A stretch of DNA of 64,000 nucleotides, taken from assembly GCF_023204875.1 (NCBI RefSeq), contig NZ_CP096247.1, positions 2,232,001 through 2,296,000 on the forward strand, given 5' to 3'. Under the pieces are notes generated by a model. The model was not told the origin of the DNA. It did not search any database and saw only the letters and a program-made list of their open reading frames with translations. Position 1 is the first letter of the stretch. Each line of letters starts with the position of its first letter. Below, in pieces: positions 8,534 to 16,141 of this stretch. The stretch comes from Prevotella sp. E15-22. GTDB lineage: Bacteria; Bacteroidota; Bacteroidia; Bacteroidales; Bacteroidaceae. A program made the translations under genes and the position numbers.

Positions 8534-9010
8534 ATGATTAATATGATTGCTGCCGTGGCTCGTAACAGGGCCATCGGCTTTGAAAACAAGCTGATATACT
8601 GGCTGCCCAACGACCTCAAGCGTTTTAAAGCCCTGACAACAGGACACACCATTGTTATGGGACGAAAGACATTTGAGAGTCTGCCAAAAGGTGCGCTACC
8701 CAACCGTCGCAACTGCGTGCTGACACGCAGCCTCAATGAATTGCCCGGCTGCGAGTGTTTCAACGATTGGGACAGTTTCATCAAGTCATGCAAGGCTGAC
8801 GAGGATATATATATAATAGGTGGAGCAAGCCTCTATCGCGATCTGCTGAACAAGGCCGACCGTCTGTGTCTAACCGAAGTAGACGACACGCCCGCACAAG
8901 CAGACACATTCTTTCCTGACTACAGCGAATGGAAAGAGATCTGGCGAGAAGAGCATCCTATAGACGAACGTCATGCGCAGGCCTACAGTTTTGTTGACTA
9001 CGTCAAATAG
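8534..9010 (+). CDS. folA: Dihydrofolate reductase (FolA)
   Basis: Reduces dihydrofolate to tetrahydrofolate with NADPH. The 158-aa protein has the family layout: MINMIAAVARNRAIGFENKLIYWLPNDLKRF at the N-terminus with the substrate-binding acidic residue (ND) , GHTIVMGRKTFESLP for NADPH binding, and DIYIIGGASLYRDLL with the GG pair. It completes the dTMP cycle with thyA 1.6 kb upstream. A strong hairpin with T-run follows its stop by six bases, so it closes the transcription unit. Confidence 0.97.
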   Translation: MINMIAAVARNRAIGFENKLIYWLPNDLKRFKALTTGHTIVMGRKTFESLPKGALPNRRNCVLTRSLNELPGCECFNDWDSFIKSCKADEDIYIIGGASLYRDLLNKADRLCLTEVDDTPAQADTFFPDYSEWKEIWREEHPIDERHAQAYSFVDYVK

Positions 9011-9015
9011 ATAAC

Positions 9016-9047
9016 AAAAAAGCGTGAGCAGGATGCTCACGCTTTTT
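9016..9047. terminator. Bidirectional intrinsic terminator between folA and lrp
   Basis: Nine-bp stem GCGTGAGCA / TGCTCACGC (9022-9030 with 9034-9042), flanked by A5 on the left and T5 on the right. It can end both folA (plus) and the lrp gene (minus). Confidence 0.9.
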
Positions 9048-9067
9048 CATTTGTCTTTCACCCAAAA

Positions 9068-9547
9068 TTAATCGTCCATATCCATCATCTCCATGATAGG
9101 CAACTGACGCTCGAATGCTGAATGGAAAGAGATCAGTGTCTGTGAACTGCTAAGACCTAAAGGCTGCAGTTTATCATGAATAATGGTGAGCAGATGATGA
9201 TTATTCTGCGCATAAATCTTAATGAACATATCAAAGTTACCAGTGGTATAGTGACACTCGGTAACCTCAGGAATCTGCTTCAACTCTGCAACAACGGTAT
9301 CGAAGTCCTCAGGGTTCTTCAGATTCAGCCCAATAAACGCACAGGTTTCGTAGCCTAACTTCTCGGGCTCAATAATAAACTGCGAACCATTCAACACACC
9401 CATATTCGTGAGTTTCTGAATACGCTGATGAATAGCTGCACCACTAACATCACAAGCTCGTGCCACCTCCAAGAATGGGATACGAGCGTCGGCTGCAATA
9501 AGTTTTAGAATTTGCTTATCTAATCCGTCAAGTTTTTGATTTGCCAT
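9068..9547 (-). CDS. Lrp/AsnC-family transcriptional regulator
   Basis: A 159-aa protein from the ATG at 9547 (MANQKLDGLDKQILKLIAAD). It has an N-terminal winged helix-turn-helix (ARIPFLEVARACDVSGAAIHQRIQKLTNMGVL) and a C-terminal RAM/ligand-binding domain (CAFIGLNLKNPEDFDTVV, VTECHYTTGNFDMFIKIYA). The frame is open eight codons further up to another ATG, but that lies next to the -7 box and lacks family similarity. Lrp-type proteins form octamers and respond to amino acids; the regulon cannot be inferred here. The acidic tail MEMMDMDD is short and typical for Bacteroidetes members. Confidence 0.92.
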   Translation of the reverse strand: MANQKLDGLDKQILKLIAADARIPFLEVARACDVSGAAIHQRIQKLTNMGVLNGSQFIIEPEKLGYETCAFIGLNLKNPEDFDTVVAELKQIPEVTECHYTTGNFDMFIKIYAQNNHHLLTIIHDKLQPLGLSSSQTLISFHSAFERQLPIMEMMDMDD

Positions 9548-9572
9548 AATACATTTTCTTTTATTGAACATG

Positions 9573-9604
9573 CAAAGTTAACAATAAAAAATGATAATAG
9601 CAAT
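9573..9604 (-). promoter_or_regulatory. Promoter of the Lrp-family gene
   Basis: Minus-strand TAACTTTG (9580-9573) with ATTG 20 bases upstream. The ATG at 9547 is about 25 bases downstream. Confidence 0.5.
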
Positions 9605-9642
9605 AATTTATGTAGAAAAAACTTGTAAAAAGCGACAATTTG

Positions 9643-10095
9643 TTACTTTTTTGACGCAGAGTAGTTGATTTTTAAAGCAAATGACTCTTGTAATGCCTGT
9701 TTCACCCCAGAAATAATAGCATATGGTACATCGCGGTCGGCCTTAATGGAGACTGTCATACGAGGCTGGTCTTCCGATGACATTTGCGAGCGTTCCTGCT
9801 CAACATAGGCTTTGATATCATCAATCGTAGCCAACTTGTTGTTCAACTGGATATAGAAACTGTCAACGGGTGCACCTGTCACACGGCCGATATAGACATA
9901 ACTGACAGCAGACTTATGATTCAACTTCTGAAGTTCCGTACCCTGAGGCACTTGATAACGCACCTGAGGATCCACATCACGCATATGAGTGACAATCATA
10001 AAAAAGAAGAGGACGGTAAAAATCAAGTCGGGCAAGGCTGCCGTATTAAGACCCGGCATTTCACGGCGACGACGGCGGAACACTCCTCTTTTCAT
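9643..10095 (-). CDS. exbD: ExbD/TolR-family biopolymer transport protein (second copy)
   Basis: A 150-aa protein with a short basic cytoplasmic N-terminus (MKRGVFRRRRREMPGLNTAALP), one transmembrane helix that carries the family aspartate in ALPDLIFTVLFFFMIV, and a periplasmic domain. It forms proton channels with ExbB that drive TonB-dependent uptake. Its start overlaps the stop of the upstream exbD by 4 bases, so translation is coupled. Two different ExbD proteins in a row with one ExbB is the usual Bacteroidetes arrangement and suggests a mixed complex. Confidence 0.92.
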   Translation of the reverse strand: MKRGVFRRRRREMPGLNTAALPDLIFTVLFFFMIVTHMRDVDPQVRYQVPQGTELQKLNHKSAVSYVYIGRVTGAPVDSFYIQLNNKLATIDDIKAYVEQERSQMSSEDQPRMTVSIKADRDVPYAIISGVKQALQESFALKINYSASKK

Positions 10096-10682
10096 CTGGC
10101 ACCTCCTTCCTGACTGATTGTCTGTTCACTAATACGCTGAGGATAGACCATACCAATGGCATCGCGCTGTTCTGTACTACAGGCATTTAATGGACGTCCA
10201 AAACGACGCATAGCCAATTGATTACGCAGGTTGTTATAACCCTGAACAATAGCATTCTGCATTTGAAAATAGGCATCATAAGTAGCTTCAGGATGAACAT
10301 CAATCATAATCACATGACGATCGCTAACCTGACAAAGTCCAAGCAAATGAACCTCACGCTTACTTTTCTCTGGAAGAAGAGGATCATTCTTTGCGTTGTC
10401 CACAAATTCCTCCACACGCATTGACAAGTCATCAATCTTAAGAGATTCACCATTGCATGTCAACAAGCCATCAGCACCAAGTACAAGGCAAAGTGCATTG
10501 CGCTTTTTGACAACAACCTCTTGTTCTTGAGTATGATCTTCAGGAGTTGGCAACTGACGGGGAAGTCCCCAGTCGCTATCCATTGAGGAAGTAACAAGGA
10601 AGAAGATCAACAGCATGAATGAAATATCGGCTGTTGAAGTCGTGTTCAGACCTGGCATCTCTCTTCTTCTACGTGCAAACAT
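10092..10682 (-). CDS. exbD: ExbD/TolR-family biopolymer transport protein (first copy)
   Basis: A 196-aa protein from the ATG at 10682 (MFARRRREMPGLNTTSTADI); a longer frame would need a TTG two codons upstream. The transmembrane helix is TADISFMLLIFFLVTSSMD with the conserved channel aspartate in TADI. A long periplasmic part follows, including VSDRHVIMIDVHPEATYDAYF. It shares the RRRREMPGLNT motif with its neighbour, so the two are duplicates that have diverged. The extra ~45 residues in the periplasmic part compared with the second copy suggest a different contact to TonB. Confidence 0.92.
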   Translation of the reverse strand: MFARRRREMPGLNTTSTADISFMLLIFFLVTSSMDSDWGLPRQLPTPEDHTQEQEVVVKKRNALCLVLGADGLLTCNGESLKIDDLSMRVEEFVDNAKNDPLLPEKSKREVHLLGLCQVSDRHVIMIDVHPEATYDAYFQMQNAIVQGYNNLRNQLAMRRFGRPLNACSTEQRDAIGMVYPQRISEQTISQEGGAR

Positions 10683-10718
10683 CAGCAAACGACTTGTAAT
10701 CCTATTAGCTTAATATGC

Positions 10719-10820
10719 TTAATCGTTATGCGTGGTATACTGATGAACAACAGACCACACAACCAGTACCGCCAGCACTGCCATCAGCACATATATCGTA
10801 TAGAGCAGAACGTCAATCAT
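10719..10820 (-). CDS. 33-residue single-pass membrane peptide in the exb operon
   Basis: ATG at 10820 gives MIDVLLYTIYVLMAVLAVLV and then VWSVVHQYTTHND before TAA at 10721-10719. It is one transmembrane helix with a short polar tail. It starts 11 bases after the exbB stop and ends 36 bases before the first exbD, on the same strand, so it is in the operon. I do not recognise a named family. A role as a small subunit of the ExbB-ExbD channel is inference from position and topology. Confidence 0.65.
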   Translation of the reverse strand: MIDVLLYTIYVLMAVLAVLVVWSVVHQYTTHND

Positions 10821-10831
10821 AATACTTTCTT

Positions 10832-11623
10832 TTATGCGTTTGATGTTTTATGCTTTGCAATGATATCCATGAGGTTAATGGCACCTTCCTCCATCTGCAT
10901 GGTAAGGCGGTCAATACGAGTATTGACAAAGTTATAAAACACCTGCAGGATAAGTGCCACAATGATACCGAAAATTGTAGTAATCAACGCCACTTTCATA
11001 CCTTCGGCCACGATAGTAGGACTGATATCACCTTCTGCCTGAATCTGATCGAAAGCCATAACCATGCCAATCACCGTTCCAAGGAATCCGAGCGAAGGAG
11101 CAACCGCAATACATAGTTTAATCCATGAGCATCCCCTTTCAAGACGTGCAGTAAGAAGACTACCATAACTAATGATGCTACGTTCAATGTCCTCTGCACT
11201 TTCGTTTATATGAAGGAGGCCCTGATAACAGACACTGGCAACAGGTCCGCGTGTATCACGACAAATAGACTTGGCGCCTTCCACATCGTTTGCTTCTACC
11301 TTCTTTTCAATATCGGCAAGCAACTTCTTCGTATTGATCTCCGAGAGTGTCAAATAGATAATACGTTCAACACAAAGGGCCAAACCTAACACCAGCACAA
11401 AAGCTACCAATGACATGTACTTAGGATCACCCTCAACAAACTTGTTTTTCAGTTGATCATGAAACCCTAACTCGCCATCATTGGCCATAGCCTCTATGGC
11501 TGCCATATCATCTGCACCAACTAACGAGTCAATGGGCAACGCATCCTGCGCCTGCATTGTCATTCCCAGTATCAACATAACAGTTAACACAAGGACCATT
11601 TTCAGTCTATTCATCTTACTCAT
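10832..11623 (-). CDS. exbB: MotA/TolQ/ExbB proton channel family protein
   Basis: A 263-aa inner-membrane channel subunit. It has a signal-like N-terminus ending TMQAQDALPIDSL, a first membrane helix (YMSLVAFVLVLGLALCVERIIYL), and the TolQ/ExbB core: LLTARLERGCSWIKLCIAVAPSLGFLGTVIGMVMAFDQI followed by PTIVAEGMKVALITTIFGIIVALILQVFYNF. It uses proton motive force with ExbD to energise TonB. The gene begins about 19 bases past a pair of tRNA-tail-like repeats downstream of tRNA-Ser, and I see no separate promoter between, so the operon may be read from the tRNA promoter. Confidence 0.93.
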   Translation of the reverse strand: MSKMNRLKMVLVLTVMLILGMTMQAQDALPIDSLVGADDMAAIEAMANDGELGFHDQLKNKFVEGDPKYMSLVAFVLVLGLALCVERIIYLTLSEINTKKLLADIEKKVEANDVEGAKSICRDTRGPVASVCYQGLLHINESAEDIERSIISYGSLLTARLERGCSWIKLCIAVAPSLGFLGTVIGMVMAFDQIQAEGDISPTIVAEGMKVALITTIFGIIVALILQVFYNFVNTRIDRLTMQMEEGAINLMDIIAKHKTSNA

Positions 11624-11641
11624 TATAAAATCAGGGGAAGA

Positions 11642-11731
11642 GCGGAGAGAACATTTCGCCTAAAAGCTTTGAACCTGTTCTTCCTGGCGGAGAGAACATT
11701 TCGCCTAAAAGCTTTGAACCTGTTCTTCCTG
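11642..11731 (-). repeat. Two tandem 45-bp repeats resembling the 3' end of tRNA-Ser
   Basis: Copies at 11642-11686 and 11687-11731 are identical. On the minus strand each carries AACAGGTTCAAA (T-arm-like) and then TGTTCTCTCCGC, as in the 3' acceptor half of the adjacent tRNA, with a different 14-base middle. The third element in the series is the real tRNA 3' end at 11730-11775. The 45-bp copies cannot fold as full tRNAs because the D and anticodon arms are absent. Confidence 0.85.
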
Positions 11732-11820
11732 GCGGAGAGAACAGGATTCGAACCTGCGAACCGGTTTTGCCGGTTACACGCTTTCCAGGCGTGCCTCTTC
11801 AACCACTCGAGCACCTCTCC
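11730..11820 (-). tRNA. tRNA-Ser (anticodon GGA)
   Basis: Minus strand from 11820: acceptor GGAGAGG, D-arm TGCTCGAGTGGTTGAAGAGG, anticodon arm around CCTGGAAAG with GGA, a long variable arm (CCGGCAAAACCGG stem) typical of class II tRNAs, T-arm CAGGTTCGAATCCTG, acceptor TCTCTCC, discriminator G and an encoded CCA. The length with CCA is 91. Confidence 0.96.
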
Positions 11821-11837
11821 TTACTGTTAAGCGGATG

Positions 11838-11845
11838 CAAAGGTA
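11838..11845 (-). promoter_or_regulatory. -7 box of the tRNA-Ser promoter
   Basis: Minus-strand TACCTTTG 18 bases upstream of the tRNA 5' end. A clear upstream TTTG at 19-20 bases is missing, so the -33 part is weak. Confidence 0.5.
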
Positions 11846-11903
11846 ATAAAAAAAGTGAAGAGAGAAGAGCGTAGAATGAAGAATGTCGATTTTTTAATAT
11901 TCT

Positions 11904-12692
11904 TTATATTTTTACATCAAAGACACGTACGACATTCTCGTTGGTTTTTCTTGCTAATTCTTCCTCGTTTATACCATAAGCTTCGGCCATGCGCTGCAGT
12001 ACATACTGAACATAGGAAGGCTCATTACGCTGTCCACGCATCGGCACGGGTGCCATATAGGGAGCATCCGTCTCAAGAACAATACGATCAAGAGGAACGA
12101 CCTGCGGAAGGACATCAGGCAGGTGACTCTTTTTAAACGTCAACACCCCGCCAACACCTAAAACGAAACGGTCAAACCGCAACAACTCCGCAGCTTCCTT
12201 CTCATTGCCTGTGAAACAATGAAATACTCCTCCTGGCAAATCTTGGGCATACTTCTTGAGTATGGAAACCATCTCGTTCTGTGCTTTGCGACAATGAATC
12301 ATCAAAGGCAACTGCATGTCAATAGACCAACGGACTTGTTCCTCAAAAGCTTCCAACTGCTCTTTCTCAAACTCACGGCTCCAATAGAAATCTAGCCCCA
12401 CCTCACCTATAGCTATTACCTGAGGTGTAAAGAGCTGTTTGATGGCACCCAACTGTTCGCGCCAATCACCACGAACTTCCTCAGGATGCAAGCCAACCAT
12501 AGGATAAAGGTAATTAGGATATTGCTGGCAAAGATGCAAAATACGCTGAGAAGACGGCATGTCTATGGCAGGAAGGAAGATTGCCTGACAGCCAGCCTCA
12601 CGCGCTCTCTGCATCACCTCTTCCCTATCCGCATTAAATTCTTCGCCATCCAAATGGCAATGCGTATCAACATACATCACAGCCTTCTCCAT
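11904..12692 (-). CDS. tatD: TatD-family metal-dependent hydrolase (DNase)
   Basis: A 262-aa TIM-barrel hydrolase. Metal ligands are visible: VDTHCHLD at the N-terminus, GEVGLDFYW, MIHCRKAQ, FHCFTGN, and LETDAPYMAP with the final Asp. TatD proteins are 3'-5' exonucleases or DNases acting in DNA repair and turnover. The family carries no link to Tat export despite the name. The start at 12692 directly follows the polyprenyl synthase stop (1 base apart), and a later Met (MYVDTHCHLD) is also possible. It is the last gene of the tonB, polyprenyl synthase, tatD run. Confidence 0.93.
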   Translation of the reverse strand: MEKAVMYVDTHCHLDGEEFNADREEVMQRAREAGCQAIFLPAIDMPSSQRILHLCQQYPNYLYPMVGLHPEEVRGDWREQLGAIKQLFTPQVIAIGEVGLDFYWSREFEKEQLEAFEEQVRWSIDMQLPLMIHCRKAQNEMVSILKKYAQDLPGGVFHCFTGNEKEAAELLRFDRFVLGVGGVLTFKKSHLPDVLPQVVPLDRIVLETDAPYMAPVPMRGQRNEPSYVQYVLQRMAEAYGINEEELARKTNENVVRVFDVKI

Positions 12693-12693
12693 A

Positions 12694-13668
12694 TTACTTC
12701 TCGCGATGCATCATAGCATTTGTATATTGACGAAGCACTTCCTTGCGATCACTTGAAACATTTACCTGCTCCAACAACTGTTTGCCTTGTTCAAAATAGA
12801 AGTTAATCTTTTCCTCGCAAAGTTGGCGAATTCCTATCTCATCATAAAGGCGCGTTACAGCTGCCACCTTCTCGGCACGGTCAAACTGTTTTGCCTCTAT
12901 CCATTTCAACAATTCGGCACGCTGAGCATCGTTAGCACGGTTCACAGCATTAATGAGCATGTAGGTTTTCTTATTGGAAGTGATATCGCCACCAATAGCC
13001 TTTCCAAAAACTTTCGGATTGCCATAGACATCCAGCAGATCGTCTTGCAACTGAAAGGCTAGACCAATTTTCTCTCCAAACTGATAAAGCAAATCAGCAT
13101 CCTTGTCAGAAGCGCCAGCAAGAAGAGCGCCCATTTTCAGCGCACAAGCCAGCAAAACACTTGTCTTCAGACGAATCATCTCAATATATTCATCTTCTGT
13201 CACATCGCAACGCGATTCAAAATCCATATCAAATTGTTGTCCTTCACCTATCTCCAATGCTGTTTCTGTGAAAAGATGAAGAACCTGTGGCAAGAACTGC
13301 GCCTCACACTGAGCCACACGCTGATATGCCAATACCAGCATAGAGTCGCCACTGAGGATAGCTGTATTTGCATCCCATTTCTTGTGAACAGTAGGACAGC
13401 CTCGACGTACATCAGCATTATCCATCAGGTCGTCATGGAGTAATGTATAGTTATGATAAGTCTCTAAACCCAAAGCAGGCATTAGGATCGTCTCAGGATT
13501 ATCCTTAAAGAGATTATAACTCAACAACATCAATACTGGACGAATACGCTTTCCACCCAAAGAAAGCACATAACGGATAGGTTCATAAAGAGATGTTGGC
13601 TTACGATTGTAAGACAAGGATTCCAAACCTTGATTCACCACTTTTAAAATCTCAGCAGAAGTCATCAT
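12694..13668 (-). CDS. Polyprenyl diphosphate synthase (isoprenoid chain elongation)
   Basis: A 324-aa all-trans polyprenyl synthase. The first aspartate-rich motif is LLHDDLMDNADVRRG and the second LAFQLQDDLLDVYG; GGKRIRPVLMLL is the diphosphate-binding block. It condenses isopentenyl diphosphate onto allylic diphosphates. Chain length (geranylgeranyl or longer, for quinone side chains) cannot be read with certainty from the sequence. It lies 20 bases downstream of tonB and 1 base upstream of tatD. It works in the same pathway as ispH, found 5 kb away on the same strand. Confidence 0.93.
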   Translation of the reverse strand: MMTSAEILKVVNQGLESLSYNRKPTSLYEPIRYVLSLGGKRIRPVLMLLSYNLFKDNPETILMPALGLETYHNYTLLHDDLMDNADVRRGCPTVHKKWDANTAILSGDSMLVLAYQRVAQCEAQFLPQVLHLFTETALEIGEGQQFDMDFESRCDVTEDEYIEMIRLKTSVLLACALKMGALLAGASDKDADLLYQFGEKIGLAFQLQDDLLDVYGNPKVFGKAIGGDITSNKKTYMLINAVNRANDAQRAELLKWIEAKQFDRAEKVAAVTRLYDEIGIRQLCEEKINFYFEQGKQLLEQVNVSSDRKEVLRQYTNAMMHREK

Positions 13669-13688
13669 TACTATATCGGTTTTAAGAA

Positions 13689-14381
13689 TTACATTTTAAA
13701 AACGACAGGAATACAAACCTTTGTACGACAAGGCTGGTCGTTTTGTACGCCTGCAGTCCAACGAGGCATCATACGTAACACTCGCAACACCTCACGATCA
13801 CACATAGAATTGAGTGATTTAACAACCTTGAAATCAGTCAAAGACCCATCTTTATTGACAATAAACTCAGCAACAACCTTGCCCTGTATCTTACGTTCCT
13901 GAACTACAGGAGGATACTTCAGATTGCGTTGCAGCCATTTCATCATCTCGACAGCGCCTCCAGGAAACTGAGGCAAGTCTTCCACCACACGGAAACTAAT
14001 CACCTCGTCCTCTTCTGGTTTGGAATTATCCTGTTCTTCATCGTCCAAGGCACTCATATCGTTGTTCATATCCGTCTCCACAGGCTCGTCATCCGACAAT
14101 GGTTCGCTTTGCTTCTCCTCGTCAGCAACCACTAGTTTCTTGGCGGGTTCTGGTTCTGCTTTGGGAGCCAATTCCAGTTCATTTTCCGGACGCATCAATG
14201 ACGACAGGTCCTCGTCCATAGAGAACATATCCAACAAATCCGGATCGTCCAAAGGGTCGTCGGGTTCGACGCTGTAGTTTAGGCCTACAAACATGCATGA
14301 AAGCGCAACAATCAGGCCTAACGCGAATCTTCCGAACCATCCGCGCTCCAAATCAGCTTTTCTACTTTTCTTCGCTTCCAT
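13689..14381 (-). CDS. tonB: TonB-family energy transducer
   Basis: A 230-aa protein from the ATG at 14381 (MEAKKSRKADLERGWFGR). A single inner-membrane helix (FALGLIVALSCMFVGLNY) is followed by a long acidic, low-complexity periplasmic spacer rich in Glu and Asp. The C-terminal TonB domain follows: PQFPGGAVEMMKWLQRNLKYP, QGKVVAEFIVNKDGSLTDF, VLRVLRMMPRWTAGVQND. It carries ExbB-ExbD energy to outer-membrane receptors. The exb operon is 2 kb downstream on the same strand. Its ATG is only 7 bases beyond the promoter -7 box, which suggests a leaderless message. Confidence 0.93.
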   Translation of the reverse strand: MEAKKSRKADLERGWFGRFALGLIVALSCMFVGLNYSVEPDDPLDDPDLLDMFSMDEDLSSLMRPENELELAPKAEPEPAKKLVVADEEKQSEPLSDDEPVETDMNNDMSALDDEEQDNSKPEEDEVISFRVVEDLPQFPGGAVEMMKWLQRNLKYPPVVQERKIQGKVVAEFIVNKDGSLTDFKVVKSLNSMCDREVLRVLRMMPRWTAGVQNDQPCRTKVCIPVVFKM

Positions 14382-14388
14382 CGGGGTG

Positions 14389-14419
14389 CAAAGGTACGAA
14401 GAAGTGAGCAAAACACAAA
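14389..14419 (-). promoter_or_regulatory. Promoter of tonB
   Basis: Minus-strand TTTG (14419-14416), 19 bases, TACCTTTG (14396-14389). The distance to the ATG (14381) leaves 7 bases or fewer for a leader. Confidence 0.7.
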
Positions 14420-14438
14420 ACGAAAAATTACTTTTCTT

Positions 14439-14469
14439 TTTGTAATATGTGGTTTATTTCGTATCTTTG
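14439..14469 (+). promoter_or_regulatory. Promoter of porQ-cmk
   Basis: TTTG at 14439-14442, 19 bases, TATCTTTG at 14462-14469, 23 bases before the ATG at 14493. It is divergent from the tonB promoter, with 19 bases between the two elements. Confidence 0.72.
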
Positions 14470-14492
14470 TGCCCGATTTCTTACAGAAGAAG

Positions 14493-15458
14493 ATGAAGAA
14501 AGTAGTTCTTACCACAGCCATCACGTTGCTTGCACTTCACACAGAGGCGCAGGACAGCCAGACTGTTTTCAACTTTCTAAGACTACCCATCAGCGCCCAT
14601 GCCGCAGCATTAGGAGGCGACAATATTTCATTATGCGACGATGATGCGTCACTGGTGTTCCATAATCCCGCACTTGTCAACAATGTCAGCGACCGCACTT
14701 TAGGTCTCAATATGATGACATACATGCAAGGATCTGTCACTGGAAGTGCATCTTATTCACAAGCCTTTGGAAGCCGTGGTACTTGGGGACTTCAAGGGCG
14801 TTTCATCAACTATGGCGAAATGAAGGAAACGACCTACGACAACCAACAAACAGGAACATTTAATGCTAAAGACTTTGCCGTTGGCGGAACTTTCGCATAC
14901 GGACTCACAGAACATATCAATGGCGGCATTACTGCCAAAATGGTTGCCTCGTATATCGGTCATAACAATTCCATAGCGGCAGCTGTAGACTTAGGCCTCA
15001 ACTACTACGACGCCAATACCGAATGGAGCATTGGAGCCGTAGCCCGCAATTTGGGCGGACAACTAACGGCCTATGAGGATGATTTTGAGCGCATGCCCCT
15101 TGACCTCCAAGTAGGTATCACCAAGCGCCTCATTGGCTCACCTTTACGTTTCTCCGCTACATTAGTACGCCTAAATGATTGGCAATACGGAATAGGAAAA
15201 CATCTTGTATTGGGAGCTGACCTGATGTTATCTAATCAATTCTACATAGCAGCTGGATACAATGCTATGCGAGCCTCAGAAATGAAGATTGCAGACGGTC
15301 AAGATAAGAGCGGAGAAAGTTCTGGTGGCAGTTCTCATGGCGCAGCACTTTCGTTGGGTGCTGGCATGACGCTTGAGCGACTTTCCCTTCACATTGCTTA
15401 TGGAAAATACCATGTAAGCAGCGCATCCTTGATGATTAACTTCTCGTATATATTATGA
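14493..15458 (+). CDS. porQ: PorQ-like outer-membrane protein of the type IX secretion system
   Basis: A 321-aa protein starting [20 protein letters not shown] (signal peptide). The conserved block [20 protein letters not shown], then [12 protein letters not shown], is characteristic of PorQ, a beta-barrel of the PorV/FadL-like group. The rest alternates Gly/aromatic residues as expected for a barrel and ends [12 protein letters not shown]. PorQ belongs to the attachment complex that anchors type IX cargo at the cell surface in Porphyromonas. An upstream GTG at 14469 keeps the frame open but lies in the -7 box. The stop overlaps the cmk start by 4 bases (ATGA), the usual porQ-cmk pairing. Confidence 0.85.
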   Translation: MKKVVLTTAITLLALHTEAQDSQTVFNFLRLPISAHAAALGGDNISLCDDDASLVFHNPALVNNVSDRTLGLNMMTYMQGSVTGSASYSQAFGSRGTWGLQGRFINYGEMKETTYDNQQTGTFNAKDFAVGGTFAYGLTEHINGGITAKMVASYIGHNNSIAAAVDLGLNYYDANTEWSIGAVARNLGGQLTAYEDDFERMPLDLQVGITKRLIGSPLRFSATLVRLNDWQYGIGKHLVLGADLMLSNQFYIAAGYNAMRASEMKIADGQDKSGESSGGSSHGAALSLGAGMTLERLSLHIAYGKYHVSSASLMINFSYIL

Positions 15459-16141
15459 AAAAAATTACTATAGCTATTGATGGTCATTCGTCGTGCGGAA
15501 AAAGCACAATGGCCAAAGACTTGGCCCGCAAAGTGGGTTATGTATATGTTGATACTGGTGCCATGTATCGTTGTGTCACGCTGTTTGCCTTACGCAACAA
15601 TCTGTTTAATGCCGACGGCAGCGTACTTGAGGAGCAATTGCGCCAGGCCATGCCAGAAATTAATATTGACCAGCGACTGATTGATGGCAAAACCACCACG
15701 TTTCTTAATGGCGAGAATGTGGAACTTGAGATTCGTAATCTTGAAGTAAGCAATCACGTAAGTCCCATCGCTGCCATCCCTTTTGTACGTACAGCACTCG
15801 TAGCTCAGCAACAGAAGATGGGATTGGAAGGTGGCATCGTGATGGATGGTCGCGACATTGGCACCACTGTATTCCCCAATGCCGAACTGAAAATCTTTGT
15901 GACGGCCTCAGCAGAGGTACGTGCCCAGCGCCGTTTTGAAGAGTTGCAAGCGAAAGGCATGCCTGCCGACTATGCTGATATTCTAAAAAATGTGCAGGAG
16001 CGCGACTACATCGATTCACATCGTGACGTATCTCCCCTCCACCAGGCTGACGATGCCATTTTGCTCGACAATAGTCACATGACCATTGAAGAACAGAACA
16101 ATTGGCTGATGGAACAGTTTGAGAAAGCTTCTAAAGCTTAA
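15455..16141 (+). CDS. cmk: Cytidylate kinase (CMP kinase)
   Basis: Phosphorylates CMP and dCMP with ATP in the cytoplasm. The 228-aa protein shows the P-loop [18 protein letters not shown], the CMP-binding [33 protein letters not shown], and the lid [20 protein letters not shown]. It is translationally coupled to porQ by an ATGA overlap, and its last codons overlap the convergent protease gene by 11 bases with no terminator between. The two convergent mRNAs would therefore have complementary 3' ends. Confidence 0.97.
   Translation: MKKITIAIDGHSSCGKSTMAKDLARKVGYVYVDTGAMYRCVTLFALRNNLFNADGSVLEEQLRQAMPEINIDQRLIDGKTTTFLNGENVELEIRNLEVSNHVSPIAAIPFVRTALVAQQQKMGLEGGIVMDGRDIGTTVFPNAELKIFVTASAEVRAQRRFEELQAKGMPADYADILKNVQERDYIDSHRDVSPLHQADDAILLDNSHMTIEEQNNWLMEQFEKASKA

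Noticed and set aside
11623..11814. 63-codon minus-strand ORF over the tRNA and repeats
   Set aside because: It is a translation of tRNA-Ser and its tail copies.
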